Under the pieces are notes generated by a model. The model was not told the DNA's origin, did not search any database, and worked only from the letters and a program-made list of their open reading frames with translations. DNA of 64,000 nucleotides from Setoptus koraiensis (Eukaryota; Arthropoda), in assembly GCA_048013815.1 (NCBI GenBank), contig CM106586.1, positions 13,888,001-13,952,000 of the forward strand, written 5' to 3'. This document shows, one piece after another, positions 31,119 through 45,400 of the stretch. Position numbers and translations under genes: made by a program. Positions within the stretch are counted from its first letter, which is position 1. Each line of letters starts with the position of its first letter.

Positions 31119-33162
31119 TGTGATCTGCTGTGGATCATTTGTTCAAACCAAACATAATTTGATTAATTTATTCAATTCGATTAAACTGTGAGCAAGAGAT
31201 AAAACTTTGATCTGTCTAACTGGCGCTGATGCATCGCCTTTTATATAATCAATTGGTTGCGTCGCTAAAAGCTGACTGGATAAATCGACACAAAAACACA
31301 AAATATGTTGTTTACAATAGGATAATTGCATATGAGTAGTCTGAAATATGCATGGCAGCCAGTCTGAGAGTCACAGACAAGGTACCGAGGAATGAAAACT
31401 CTTTGGACTCTTCTCATTGATGCTGTTACGCATTATAAGATTATATTAGCTTTAATAACGTGGGCTTAGAAGCCACCCACATATATGATGAATGATTACT
31501 TCGCCGCCATCAACTCGGAATTATCTATCGTGACATCACCAGTGATAGTTCGATTGATAGAAGAAAAAGTCTATGAGACTCAGTTTGTGAGTTTACAGAA
31601 TGAAGTGCCAAGTCAATTAGTGGCAACTTTTTATTTTGTTATTTATTTATTATAATTGTAATCATCGATTACAATTACTTCGCACAGCTTTTTTTAACGC
31701 AGTCTACCAATTACCTTCACAGACTGATGAGATGCTGCTGGAATCAACACACATTACAAATAAAGCCGTGCACGCGAGATAATAACAGCCTGACGTCACG
31801 TGAAAAGTGGAATCTTTGTAAATGAGTTTGTAAAAAAGGGTGAATGTTGTTCGTGCGCTGCAATTAGATTGTTTTGTTGTGATTTATCCATCAGAATGAT
31901 GTGATATTGCCAGCAGCTTAGTAGTGCTAGCGGTTTACGAAATGGGGCTTACATTGGTGCATTAGTGGTCACAAAAGCCAGTCAGTGTTCACATGCTAGT
32001 TGCGAGACTAAAACGGAACAAAGACCATTGCAAACTCCGCTATTTTGGCCTTGTATGTATGTTTGTATAGAGTTTGTTCAAATGTGATAAATTTTGTTGA
32101 TTTTCCGACACTCTAAACACACCATGACCCGAAATGATCAGTCTGAAGGTAACGTTAGCGCTGGCATGCCGTCATCAAGATGCAGTGTATAGCATATATG
32201 ATGATTGTGTCAATCGAATGGCACTTGTTATTTGCACCAACGGATTGTGTGTAACAGTATTAGGCTGATGATGATAATGAAATCGCAATGACTGTTGTCG
32301 GCACAATTGCGACATTGGCGTGAATTGCGTCATCAGGAAGTCACCATGAGCGCCACTGAGATGGCGCCACCCGCAAATTTCTATTAAATTGTATCATCTG
32401 TTTGCTTGCAAAGGCGGGCCCCCAGCGACGCGCCAGAGGTTAAATAGATGGAAGACCCATGGTGCGATGCGCCTGCGCGGCCCCATTTTGTCGAGTTTTG
32501 CACCAGCCAGAGAACGCTCGACAAATGTTGGCACGCACACAAGCAAGAGTATAGTAAAGTACTGCTGGCCTGATCAGTGTTTATCGCTAGCCGGGGCCTC
32601 AATTTCAATTTTCAGTTGGCCTCTAGAGGGTCAGTTTTCAGTTGCGCAGTTGGACGGTTAGAGAGCGAACTGGCCGGCAAGCATCACAACAAGTATTTAT
32701 TCCTAATTATTCTTTTGGGCACTTTAGCAGCCACGCTAATTGAACCGAACCGCTTGATTGGCATGTTTGCTTTGGCTGCAACGTGCGACACACGACACCA
32801 AAATTCCAAGCAGTCATCGTCATTATTACACAATAGCAGTATGTACGAGTAGAGTGAGTAATCTGTGTATGGTTGCCGTCGATCTATTTCAAACTAATCA
32901 ACTTATCAATTTACCAGCCATCCAGTGTACGTGTCAGTAATAGTTGTTCGTGTCAATTGTGTGCCCGGATGTGATAAAAATGAGCTCGCATTTGCCAACA
33001 AACAAAACACTGCAATGCCAAGTGAGCAAAAAGAGAAAGAAGCGCCGAAAAAAACGAAAAAAGAACCCGCCTGGCATGTGGTGTCAAAAGCGACAATCGT
33101 TGCGCCTTATATGTTCGTTGTCCAGCGCCAACAACAACAACAACAAACAAACAACAGTTAAA
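31119..33162. other. Intergenic, AT-rich to GC-rich transition
   Basis: No gene is supported. Base composition visibly shifts from AT-rich to balanced around 31.8-32.4 kb. It should contain the promoters of the astakine-like and TSP1 genes. Confidence 0.45.
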
Positions 33163-36100
33163 ATGTCAACTTGGCTCCTGTCACTCATCTGCACAACAAT
33201 GGTATTGTCAGCTGATCAATGTCAATCGTCGAGCCGTCAACTAATCGGCGATCTCGGCCATCAGCTAGATAAATCGCACACTCTGTTTAGGGCGCCTATT
33301 ATTGAGAGCAACTTTGTTTATTTGGCGTCACTGGCGACTTCCGGTGCAGCAACTTGGCCACATTCGAAAAGGGACACGAGACAACAACAGTTGAATTCGT
33401 TCAGCGGTTCGCTGGATCCGCGTCAGCTCGACGACCAAGACCAAGACGATTCTGGCTCGCCACATGAGCCTCTAGTGGTGGCCAGCAGCGACGGTGGCGC
33501 CAACGAAGACGACAACGACAACGACAACGACGACGACGATGAAGACGACGACGAACCAGAAGAACAGTACGAAGACGAAAACAACGCAGGTACAAATGAC
33601 ACAGCCAGGGGCAAGCAGCAATCAATCGATGGTAATAATGACGCCGGCAGGTCGCAGCATTTTGATTCGAGCCCCAACAGCGAGATACCCATACCCAACG
33701 ATCTGAAACAAACAATGGACGACACAATGGACAATGTGGCCGTATTATCGAGTAACGGTCAAGAGAAGCTCGACAAATCGTCTGGCAACAATTACGGCAA
33801 CGGCAACAGTGACAATAGAAAGAGTTCGTCGCCCATATTCACTATGCAACAAGAGAATGTTATTTTGAACGGAAGCGAACTCAAGGTTCGCCTGCCGGCA
33901 AAACCGATAACCGCTGCCGATTTGGACAGACTATTTAAAGATTCGTACGGGCACAAAACAAAACTGTATGATATAGTGAAAGCGTCCTCCAGACAACACA
34001 ACAAATTGCCAAAATCCGACGCGCCAAAGATAATGTGCAAGACTGTAAACGCCACCAAAGGTTCAGTGAAATGTGATCAGAACAGTTTTAATTTCAACAC
34101 AGATCCCAAGAATTTTGTTTTAATTCACATGCCGGAAAGTGGGGCACCGCACGGCGACATATATTTAAATATCAAGGCAATAGACGTGTACAAGTACACA
34201 CTAGACGAACACAAATCGTCCATGCGGTGCCATTGTGAGGCGTCCGGTGCCGGCGAGACCATTATTGGCAACTCGATCAACATTGAGATACAAGGATGGA
34301 CACTGTGGTCCAATTGGTCGCCTTGTGCGCCAATACAAAAGTCGAAACTGTCACCGGAGACTGTGACGGGTGTGCTAGATAGTGTTGCAAGGGGCCCCAC
34401 AATTGGAAATTGGCGAAACTCAAACGATTTAGTGTGCATTCAGATAAGAAAGCGACGATGCTTTGGCTGGCGACAAACAGCAACGTCGTCGTCGTCGTCC
34501 TCGTGTCCAGGTGACTCTGTGCAAAGTAGGTCATGTCAATCAAACTGTGATAGTGGCGCAATTGTGGCGGACAGCACAATAAGGAACACGATGATGATAA
34601 ATCAGCACCAGCATCAGCGTCCGTCTAGCGGCAACAACGACGACGACGACAACAATCGACATCATCGACTTGTGAAACCAATCTGGGGCGACTGGAGCGA
34701 GTGCTCGTCCGATTGCACAAAGCGACGCCACCGTTTGATTTGTAATTCGTTGTTGTCATTTGATGCAAACAACAGCAGCAGCAGCAGCAACCAATCGGAA
34801 CAGCAATCAAGATCGTGCGACGACGTCGATCCGGCCACCACCTACGAGCAGAGGCCCTGCTACGGGGGACAGTGCAAGACACAGAACACAAGTGAGTAGC
34901 CATATTACATAATACGACGAGCTGTGTGACGATCAGCCTGTGAACAGAGCCGATATATTGTTACATGTTTGTGATTGTTTTGTGCCAGCACAATCATTGT
35001 AACGGGGCCCATTGTGGCACAATGGGCCCCGTTATAGGTCGCACGGTTCCCACGGGCGGCGCAATTTGATGACAGTGCTCAATTGTTTTGCTCACTTTGA
35101 CTGTGACGTCTCGTCACACTGACAGTGACTAATGGGACCTGTTGGTCGGCCAGCAGCTTGTTTGTATTGGTGGAGTATCGTCGGTAAACCAACGAGGGAT
35201 ATAAACAAAGAGATAAAATCTAAAATCATCGCTCGCTCACTTGCTTATCTGGCGCGCCAGAGCCAGATGAAAGGATAAGCTGATGTGTGCTGCGTACATG
35301 TCGGCCGAACATGTCCACTAATCTCTCATTAAACGCTGATTTGTTTCACTGGCCCGCCAACCATTGGGCCCACAAAACAGCCAACTGGCTTGTCAGTGAC
35401 TGCATCGCGGAACAGCTGACTGTTTTGTGGGCCCAATGGTCGCGAAAAGTGCGCCCTCGTCGGCCATTTATTGGACCGTGGACAGGGGGGCCGTAAAGTG
35501 GCAGCGGTCCGGTTTACGTAATAGTCGCTGGCGAGTCAATCAGAGCGATAGACAATCACAGATAAGACGCGCCTAAATATATAAAAGTCTGTTCAACAAT
35601 GTTGACAGTGTGTATTTGTTGGGTCTCATTTGGACTTGTGGGCCGCCAGACAACACAATCTATTATGTGCGTCTCGTTTATTAGCGCCATTATTATTAGG
35701 TAATAGCATAATATAAATTGTTTCGTCATCATATTGTGTGCTCCTGTCGTCAATAGTGGGCGACACAATGCGACACGATGCGCCACAATGCGCCACAATG
35801 CGCCACAATGCAGCGCCCAAACACACCAAGTGAGCGCAAAATGTGTCCCGTCGCACTGCGATTTGGATATCGGAGAAAGTCAATGCACTTTTGCGACAAG
35901 TTGTCCCCCTCGTTTGATTGCCCATCGCGATCGTCCATCAAATGAGCATCGACGGCAGCCGCAACAGCGGCGACAACAACGGCGACAACGACAGCGTCGC
36001 CCGTTACGGCCGACCAGAGGCAGTTAAAACGCGCGCACACACACACACACGAGCAGTAAATACACGGAGTAGATATAAGTAGCGAGTGGTTCGCATCAAT

Positions 36101-36428
36101 CACGTGCTCGAATTAGGCACGCGCTGCTCTGTTGGCCGCTGGTTGGCCGCTGGTTGGCCGCTGGTTGGGGCGCTCTTTTTGGCGTTGGCAGTGGCCGGCG
36201 GACACTGCGCCGTGTCGCGAGCAGTCGAGCCGGCGATCGTTGTCCTTTGTCAACGCCAGCGTGTTACGTAATGTTGCAAGCAGTAACGGCGGCAGCAGCA
36301 GTGTTGCGCAAGGGGCCCCCACCGCACACGACACAATGCACTCGTATATGGCGCACACAAAGTGGCGCTGTCCCCCTTTTCACTTGCTTGACTCTGACGT
36401 TTCTGTTGTCGTCGTCGCTGTTGTCGTT

Positions 36429-36463
<35 letters not shown>

Positions 36464-39400
36464 TGTCGTGGCGGCGGTGTGTTCATGTTACGCAACCAAG
36501 TGCTCGCGGTGGCGCCAGATATTCATTGCAAAAGCTACTGCAAACTGGCGGCCGCGACAACAGCAAACAAATAGCAATAGTTTCGCGTGTGTGTGTGTGT
36601 GTCCGATGTTTGATTCAATTCATTCATCACACGAATTGTCACATAGTGGCCAACAGATACACTGTGCATGTGCCCGTGTCACATCAACAGTAGATAAGGA
36701 TTGGACGCGGCCACATCACCAGTTGTGCCGCACTGGACAATGCACAACCGGCCACTGGTTGTGCAATGTTTGTGCACCACAAGTGCACGTTATCGCGCAA
36801 TATTCGCGCCAGTGTTGCGTAACTGGCCCCTTGCGTAACTGGTCCCGTTGTGGTAACTCGAGCCGCAGCAAGCCAACAACCGGCCCGGCCAATTCGGTGT
36901 CTCGTCTGGGCGGTCGGTGTGACATGGACGATGTGACAGCCAGTGCGTCGTGTTGTGTTTGTTTTAACTCACTTGTCGATTGAAAATTTCACAAGATGTC
37001 GCTCGCTCGTTTCACAGTCGCTCGCTTAAGAGTTTGGGGCCCCGTTTCTCTCGCGCGCGTCGATGTGCGCGCCGATGTGCAAGCCGATGTGCGAGCCGTA
37101 TGACGCAACAATGTCGCAACAAGGCCAGCACTTATCGTGCGTGTCATGCAGTGCATGTCGCATGCATTGTTACGCAACCGTCGGCATTGCTTACCGACAG
37201 CGATGTTGTTGCGCGACGACAGCGACGTTGTTGCGCGACGACAACGATGTTGTTGCGCAATACCCGCAACACTGAAAACTATAAAACGGTCCAAGACAAT
37301 ATGCGTTATTATGTAATGTTACTCTGTATGTGGCTGGCAGCTTACATCGTGCCACGTGCTAATATCAATTCACTATTATTACACTGATTGTATTGATCAC
37401 ACTGATTACGCTGATGGCCGCATCCAATGTGAACGCGCGCTTGCTGGCACCCATCGGATCGGCGTGTAGCGTTTACGAGCGATGCATGCACCCAATGATT
37501 TGATGATAGTTGTCCCGACTGAACCTCAATGTTCATGTGCAATTTGCATTCGGCTTGTTGGGCCAGTCGCCCCCACCCCCGCTCAGTGTTCGTTGCTGAC
37601 CGCTGACCGTTGTGTTATTTGGCAGCGTGATGACACACAGTTTGATAATAACAGAGTGCAACAAAATTACAAAAGTATTATGCAATGGCCGCAGTCAAAT
37701 TAAATCTCGCTCTCTCTCTCTTTCTCTGCCCAACAATCTCTGCCCAACAATCTCTGCCAAACAATCGCTCTCTCAAAGAATCTTTTGGGGGCCAGATTCT
37801 TTCATCGGCGATGGGCGATCGGTGGTGGGCCAACGACCAACGACCAACGACGAATTATGGCCAACCATAACTCATGGCCGGCGACACACACGCAAGCACA
37901 CTTGCAATATCTGCGTGCTGGCCGCAAAATCATCGTATACTATCGCATTCATATATCACCGTGCATCTAGTGTGCGGATATTAATGGTTTTCGTTGCTTG
38001 CAATCATCAGCGGCGTATAGACTCGACACAGTTTGATATCATTGTAGCGATACCATTAGGTGGCCCCAGCGACGGGCAGCTGTTTTCTTGGCTTGCTTCA
38101 TTGTGGCTTTTGTGCCGGTTGTCGCTCTCAATCGCTAATTGTTTTACTTGTTGTGGGGCCCGCTGACAATGTTACGTCACACAATAATGATAATGATAAC
38201 CTTGCGTTGGCAGTTCAATTCTAACTGTTCAAACCAGTTGTTGCCCGCTCAATGAGTTGCACAACAACTCATTGCACCTATGGTGAGGCTGTGTTTGTGT
38301 GCTGTGCACCGGAAGTGCGCAGCAACTCGTTCGTTGTATTGGGCAACTGCGCCTCTTTTTGGTCGCTCGCTCATCGCTTGCTCGATCACTTTTGGTCAGT
38401 GATGAGCGTTTTAGAGAGAGAGAGAGAGAGAGTGACGCAAGAAGACGTAACGCGTTGTCGGCCGCTAAGTGCATAATCAGCTTAGCGAGCTTCTGTCTGG
38501 CGATCAAAAAGTTTGCGCCATTTTCTCTGTTGTCAAACTTGCCACTCGGCGTCTTATCTGCCGTGAGCTGGCCCGTTTTTGAGTGACGACGGCCGGTCAG
38601 TGACCGATCGGCCGGGCCGCCGCCTCGCACTGCTCAAACTGTTCAAACCGCTCAAACCGCTCAAGCCGCTCAGAGTGCCCAGACTGCTCAAACTGGTAAG
38701 ATGTGGGCGGCTGCTCGGGGCGCCGCTCGCGAATCATATCGATCATAGTTTGCGAGCGAGCGAGCGTCGGCTGGCAATCATTTGAATGTTGCGACTTATC
38801 TAGCTCGAAGTGATCATCGCATTGCTGCGCGATTCATTCTCGCGTGGCTACTTTTGTTGTTGGACGTACCAGCGCGACTCGTGTCATTTGTTTGCGAGAT
38901 ACTGTCGGCCCATAGAGAGACTCAGAGAGAGAGATTATGCAAATGGGCACCATGACACAATAATCAGTTTTTGAGTGAGCAAGTGTGACGTCCTAATTGA
39001 ATGACGCTGCCGTCAGTTGGCCCTGATTCGGCCCCGCTCGATAGATGGGGCCGGCCAGCTGTGGGCCAGCCCTGGGCCAGATATGTGGCCATTATGTGTG
39101 TGTGTGTCGTCTATTGTGTGTCGGGCGAACGCGGCGGGGCCCAGTTTGCAAACTCTCGGACCGTTCGCCCAAACCATCGCTCATCGTGCACTCAACAGAA
39201 TGAATGATTTCCCATAGCTCGCTGACCGGCCAGCCAAACTCAAGTGCCCCATTCATTCATTCAAGTTGCAGTTCCTGTCGAGACAACAAGCTCGCGCATA
39301 TTGCATGCACGATAACTGTCATTGGCCGGGCCACTCACTCAGCGCCGCTCGCACTTCCGGTCGCTTCTTTTCAATTTTATTCAGTGGCGCTCGTCTCTCC

Positions 39401-42400
39401 CACTCTCTCGCTCACTCGCTGCCACACACGTGCTAACCATCCGACTATGACTCTTGCACTTTTGCACCGCGGGCCTCATTGCACCGCGGGCCTCGTTGCA
39501 CCACGGGCATCGTTGCACCATCGCATCACGCAGCGCCATTTGACTATTGGACTATTGCAGCATTGCAGCATTGCAGCATTGCAGCATTGCAGCATTGCAG
39601 CATTGCAGCATTGCAGCATTGCAGCATTGCAGCATTGTCGCATTGTCGCATTGTTGCATTGTTGCATTGTCGGATTGTCGGATTGTCGCACTGTCGCATA
39701 ATGAAGCGATAATGGATAAGTATAGTGTAGCGCGACGAGAACAGTAGCATATCGCTGGTCGGCCTATGCGCGACGTATTATCATCATTTGCCATTGCCGT
39801 CATGCAATCGATGGAGTAGTTGCGTCGCCACTGCACTCGTGGTGCAGCTCAATCAGACAATTCAAACCCTGTTTCGAACAGAAAAAGAAAGTCGCCACCG
39901 TCGTCCGACTTTTCGCCAACTTTTGTCGGGGCCCCCAAACAACAACTGAGCCACTGGAGTTTTAGCAGACGGATATGGCTCGTGCAACGCCGATCGGCGG
40001 CCATGATGAAATCATCAGCAACGAGCGACAAACAAGCCGCCGCTTGCAGTCTTGCAAAAGTGCGTCTTGTCAGTCGTTGTGTGGGCCCAACTCGGATTAA
40101 TAATTGCGCTTATATCATTTGTATGGACATGTTGGCTGCACAGTGCGGGGGCCCCATATCTATATCGCGTATAGCGCGTAAATGGCGTATATGGCGTAGA
40201 GTGTTTGGACTTGTTTATGCGGCCGGCGCACAAATGGCAGTTTGCGAGAATGCATGATACCAGCGGCCAGAAATAGATTTATATATATATATGACAATGG
40301 TTGACTTTCTATTATAGCTTTTGTGGTGTAATGGTTGTCGTGCTCACTGATGCGCACCGCTCGCCCAAATTGAGGCCCCCTGTGCACCATGGGCCCCCGC
40401 AACACATTGCACTACCGCTCACAAGCATTCAATGGTGCATTCAATGGAGCATCTTCGCAAATGGTGCGCCGCACCAGCAGCAAGGTGCATTTGTTTTTAA
40501 CTTTTTCTAGTTGATCGCCGCCAGCAGGCACCACTGAGCAGTAACTGCTTATTCAGTGCCATATCCGGTGAATGGATCGCTCGAAGTCGAGCAACGGATC
40601 AATAAACGAGAGAGGGCCCGTAATGAACGTCAATTTAGTGCGCGCACATTAACTACAAACAAGCGATGATAGATTTATCTGTGAATCATAAACATTTTAT
40701 ATCCGTCGCGAGCCATTGATTGCGATGCAAACTGGCTCACTTTTGGACATTGTCACTACTCAATGCCGGCAACTTAACAGTTGGCTGTTGCCCTTTTTTG
40801 TTGGGCCCCAAAAAGGGCCGCTGCACACAAGCGTCACACTGGCTGCTGTTATGTAATGATCTCTCTCTCTCTCTCGTAAGCAGCAACAAGACCATACGAT
40901 GATGGATTGATCGATTACCTAACGAGCCGTGCGCGCCATCTATAGAGCAAGGTTCTGCTGATGGCCTGGCGATGCACGCGCCAGCGGATCTCTCATCGTC
41001 GTTGCTCGCTAAGGGCTGATGGGCCCCATTTTGGGGTCCGGCGCCACCCATTGTCCGCACATAAAGCGCTGCACATAAAGCGCTGCACATAAGGATCCGA
41101 ATATAAAGATCCAGATATAAAAATACGTCGAACAGGCCGGATACGCTAGAGGGCCAGCACTGCGACACTGGACAGCAGGTATTGTTGTCGGCGAGCCGCC
41201 AGTTAATTAATGGCCGATCATTGTTGGCAATTAATTGTGTGTCGTCGCCTGCTACCGGCCAGCAGCATCGTGGGGCCAATATTAAGTTACTTTGTTGGAT
41301 TATGCTCGTTATTTGCTCTCTATTTGTTGATGTTGTTGTGATGAAGCGACAAATCTGTTTTGCGGGCGCCCCCGTTTAGGCCGCTCGGCCAGACTGCTGC
41401 GAGCTGGCACCAATGTGAGGCAATTGTGTAATTGAAACCAGTTAGCCAAGTGAGCGGTTTCCAGCGGCTTCCAGCGACGCACTCTTAATGGCAATGGGGG
41501 GCCATATTGGGCATATCGAGAGCGGACTTTATTTTATTGCGCCTTGTCGGACACAATTGTTTCGTTAGTGGGCGACAAGTTCGCTTGTGTGGCATAATTG
41601 TCTGGACGAGCATAGCGGACGAGAGAGGGGGCCCCATCTCTGGCCTGGCTGGCGGAATAGCGAAATGCAGCGACGGGGAATAGTCGTTTAGTTTAATCGC
41701 GCGGGCGCCAATGCTTGTTTAATCAAATTAACCACTGAGAGCCACAACTGGGGCCCACAACAGCTGACAGCCAGAGAAAACAAAACCATCCGCGGGACAA
41801 CATTTAATACACAACATGAGCGATATATACACACACAACAAAAGCGTTTATCTCTTTTGGCACTTAGTGGCGCGCACAACTAGCCAGACAGAAACTTAAA
41901 TCCATTACGTAAGAGCCGGCGGCAGCGATAGAGCGAGGGGCCCCTGGCAGCGACTTTGCAGAGGGCCGCCAACAAAGAAACGGACGAGCATCATCAACTA
42001 ATATAGTGCAGCCAGACAGAGCGTCTTTGGCCGTCATTGGAAGTGGGGCCAGCAACAACAAAGAAAGGGCCCCATGCAAGCGCCACCAAAAGAAGCAAAC
42101 TCATATTCATTCATCAGCTACTTTTGGCTCGTTACGAGCAAATTGTTTTGTTGTTTTATCACCCGGCAGGGCGCGCACTCTGTGATGACACTGACTGTGT
42201 GACACACATATTACGTCACTGATATTATATCACTGTTATAGGCAACGGGGCCCAGATTGATGGGGCGCTATTGACTGGCTGGCGTTGTTTGTCGTCGCTG
42301 TGTTGCCAGTGGGTGTAAATTCATTGTAAATTTGTGTATAACTAGCTCAGCAGCAGCAGCAGCACCAAAAACAATTGTCGATGTGATTAACGGCGACGGT

Positions 42401-45400
42401 GCAGCTATTAGTCAAAGTTGTTAACTTGATTATGGCCAACTGACAGTCCAGTTAACTGGCGGCCAGATATCGCCATGCATCGCCATATATCGCCGGATAC
42501 AGCGCGGCCCGCCAATTGACTTGCCCCGGCCGGCCTTTGGCGCCTCCGTTGCCGCCAGTGCACACGATTGCCTGCAAATGCCCCGGAATGCCCTCAAAAC
42601 GGGGGCATCTATCTTGGTCGGCACGTGCTCGAAGAGCCACCGTGTCACCTACAGGTGCTCTGGGGCTCCGTGGCGCCATGTGTGTGCGCGCCGCGAGTTT
42701 GCAAGACATAGCGCTATTAGCGACTCCAAGACACGACAGTGCCACTGAGCAGTGTTGCGGTGGCGCATTGTGCGGATAAAAGCTGAGGGGCCCGGCCGAG
42801 AAAGGGGCCAGCCGAGAAAGGGGCCCAGCCGAAAAAGCGTGCGCGGTGATCTATCTTGATGTCTCGCAGAGTCACGCGGGCCGCGCGAACAATGTAGCGC
42901 GCATTGTTGTCGTTGGCTGGGGCCGCCGACACGACAATTGCAGAGTTTCGGTCATTAATAACAGCCGACGCAACTCGATTTGGGCCAGCCAACCGCCAGC
43001 CAGCCCGCCGCGCTCAGCCATTTGCCGACTGTTTCTGAGCGCGACCATCTCTGGCGAGCCGCAGAGTCGCCGGGGATAAATTTAGTTCGCTCGGGTCAAG
43101 CACTCGCAACTTGCCGCTGTTGGCGCCGGGCCTCGGCCTGACAATTGCTCGCTTTTAATAATAATAATAATGCTAAATCACACTCTTTTGGGCCGACGAT
43201 TGATGAAGAATTCGCCTCAATTCTGTGCCGCTCTTTGTCAATTGTCGCTGTGACAAGCTCACGGCTCGCAGCCAGCTCACGGCTCGTAGCCAGCTCACGG
43301 CCATAACTGATGAGGCCGAGAATTTGCTGAATCGGCTGTATGAATTTAAAATTTCATCTAGCCACTAACTGGTGCTGCCACAATGCGAGCGGAAGCCGCA
43401 TCTCGATCAACCATAAATAACGGTTGGCCGGCGAAAAATGTCATCCGAAGTGTGACAGTTATTAACAACAACAACTTCATCGCGGCCACGTCACAATTGG
43501 CCCGGCTCGGCCGCGCCAATGTCGGCGCGCACGCAGACCAAATAACCTCGTGTAATAACGACCAGAGACAATGACAATCATTGAGCCATCCATTAACGAC
43601 AACACTCTTCTCTCTTTCTCTTCTCTGTCAATTCTTGTTTGTCAGACAATTCGACAGTCAGGCGACAGCAACACGCCGAGCCGAGCTGGCCGCTCGGCCA
43701 GCACGACAACAACAATATCAACTATATTAACAACAACAATAGATCCAGGAATCCAAATAAGAATCATGCGGGCCCCAACAATGGCAAGAATGTCACTGCC
43801 GCGGTCATCGCCGCTGGCAGTTATGGCGCCACAAAAAAGTTTAAATTTTTCTGGCTAGAATCGGAGCGAGTGATGTTTTACGTTTGTCTCACCTCGGGCA
43901 CAATATTAATGTCGCTGTTACTGTTCACGCTGGCCATTGTATTAATTAGACGGAGGCGCATTAAAAAACCAAAGACTTGCTCTTATCAATGGATGCTGGC
44001 CAACGCCCACTCAATCAACCAATCGGGCAGCTCAACAAACGGAAGTCGCGCCGGCGATTGTGTCAATTGTGCGCTCAATTCACACAACACTTCCGGTCGT
44101 CTGAGTCAAAGCTCGCAGGATGTGCACAGTTTCTCGGGTTTTGCCTTAGGTAAACCGGCGGCCATAAGTGGCGCATGCAAATCTATTGGCACCAGTAGCA
44201 ATGGCCTAATATCCACCGATGATGCACAGAGGCACAGTTTTGAACAAAAGGTAATGCCAGTGTCTGCAAATAATCTGCAATCAGTTGCCCATTCGGGCCA
44301 GGCAAAACAGACGACAACAAGCGCAAATATCACCAACAATTTCATGTATGACACCGTTCACTATGGCTACGACGCAAACACAAAATTGTCTTCGCGCTCA
44401 AACTCTAGCTCTGTCAGTGTTGTACAACCAACATTGAGGTCGTCGTCGACGTCCAGCAATCACCAGATTGTAGCCAACAACAATAATACTAATAATACCG
44501 ATAAGCAATCACCATCAATAGTGCCGCCAATGTCCAACAACAACAACATAATCAATAGCGATGGCGAATCGAGGACAGCGCCATCATCGTCGGGTGCCGG
44601 ACAACCGTGCCAGCGACAAGCCAGGGCCACGGCCATCGTCAGGGGCAACTGTCAGATCGTGGCACCGAGGTCCGACGCGCAGACGAGAGAGAAAATATCC
44701 GACAAAACAAATCTTATCGCCGACAATGGGTCGGCAGCAGCAGTAGACTTTAGGGGCCCGTTTCAATCGGAACATTCGAGCCATTCGAGCCATTCGAGCG
44801 TTTGCAAGGATGCGGGCAAAATCGAGCACTCAATTCACTCATCTAGCGCGTCGACCAACCAAACGTTTGTCAGCTTCAGATCGTCCGATCTGAGAGATTT
44901 CAACCAAAATGCACACGCGAACAGAAACCGCAGGAACTACCACGGTCAGCACCAGCAACCACAACTGTCGCAATCTAATCAACAATTCACAATTAATAGT
45001 CCGAGCCACGAGCATCTGATCCAGCAGTCGCCCAGGTTTCATAACGGCACCAGCAACAATGACAGCATGATAATTAGTAGCGCCTACTCAACGCCAGGCG
45101 GAAATTACACAAACAAGAGGAACACAAATCAAATAGATCAACACGACGTGAAACGTTTGTTGTCCAGACGACAAATCTCTGCTGGTTCGCAATTGGACAG
45201 GAGTGAAAAAGATGACATATTGTCACTAGAGGCACACAGACCACGCACCACCAGTCAGGATGTTGACCAGCAAAAAAATAATGATTTGCGTCATAATAAT
45301 GATAATATCAAACGGGTGCACACCAATCATCAGCGACAACAGTCCATGGGCAACAGTAACTGTTTTAATTCCATACTGTTCGACTATTACGATGACACTG

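Larger units (their letters stand above)
34892..43645 (+). other. Large intron of the TSP1 gene, repeat- and palindrome-rich
   Basis: No nested gene is supported; open frames here are by-products of GC content and repeats. About twenty GGGCCC hexamers can be counted by eye. Tandem arrays with units of 3 to about 23 bases recur: ATGCGCCACA-type near 35766-35815, GGCCGCTGGTTG three times near 36130-36170, a GCCGATGTGC-type array near 37060-37105, a 22-23-base GATGTTGTTGCGCGACGACA array near 37200-37262, TCTGCCCAACAATC three times near 37730-37765, CTCAAACCG near 38630-38690, GA near 38417-38433 and a 17-base GCACCGCGGGCCTC-type array near 39460-39515. Confidence 0.7.

Noticed and set aside
36132-36983. 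283-residue open frame inside the large TSP1 intron
   Set aside because: It is driven by the GTC microsatellite and TGTGTG runs, codes Val and Cys strings, and competes with long frames on both strands.
39204-39750. Several long frames across the 8-bp minisatellite
   Set aside because: An 8-base unit without a stop opens every frame. The products are repeats such as QHCSIAAL and not a protein.
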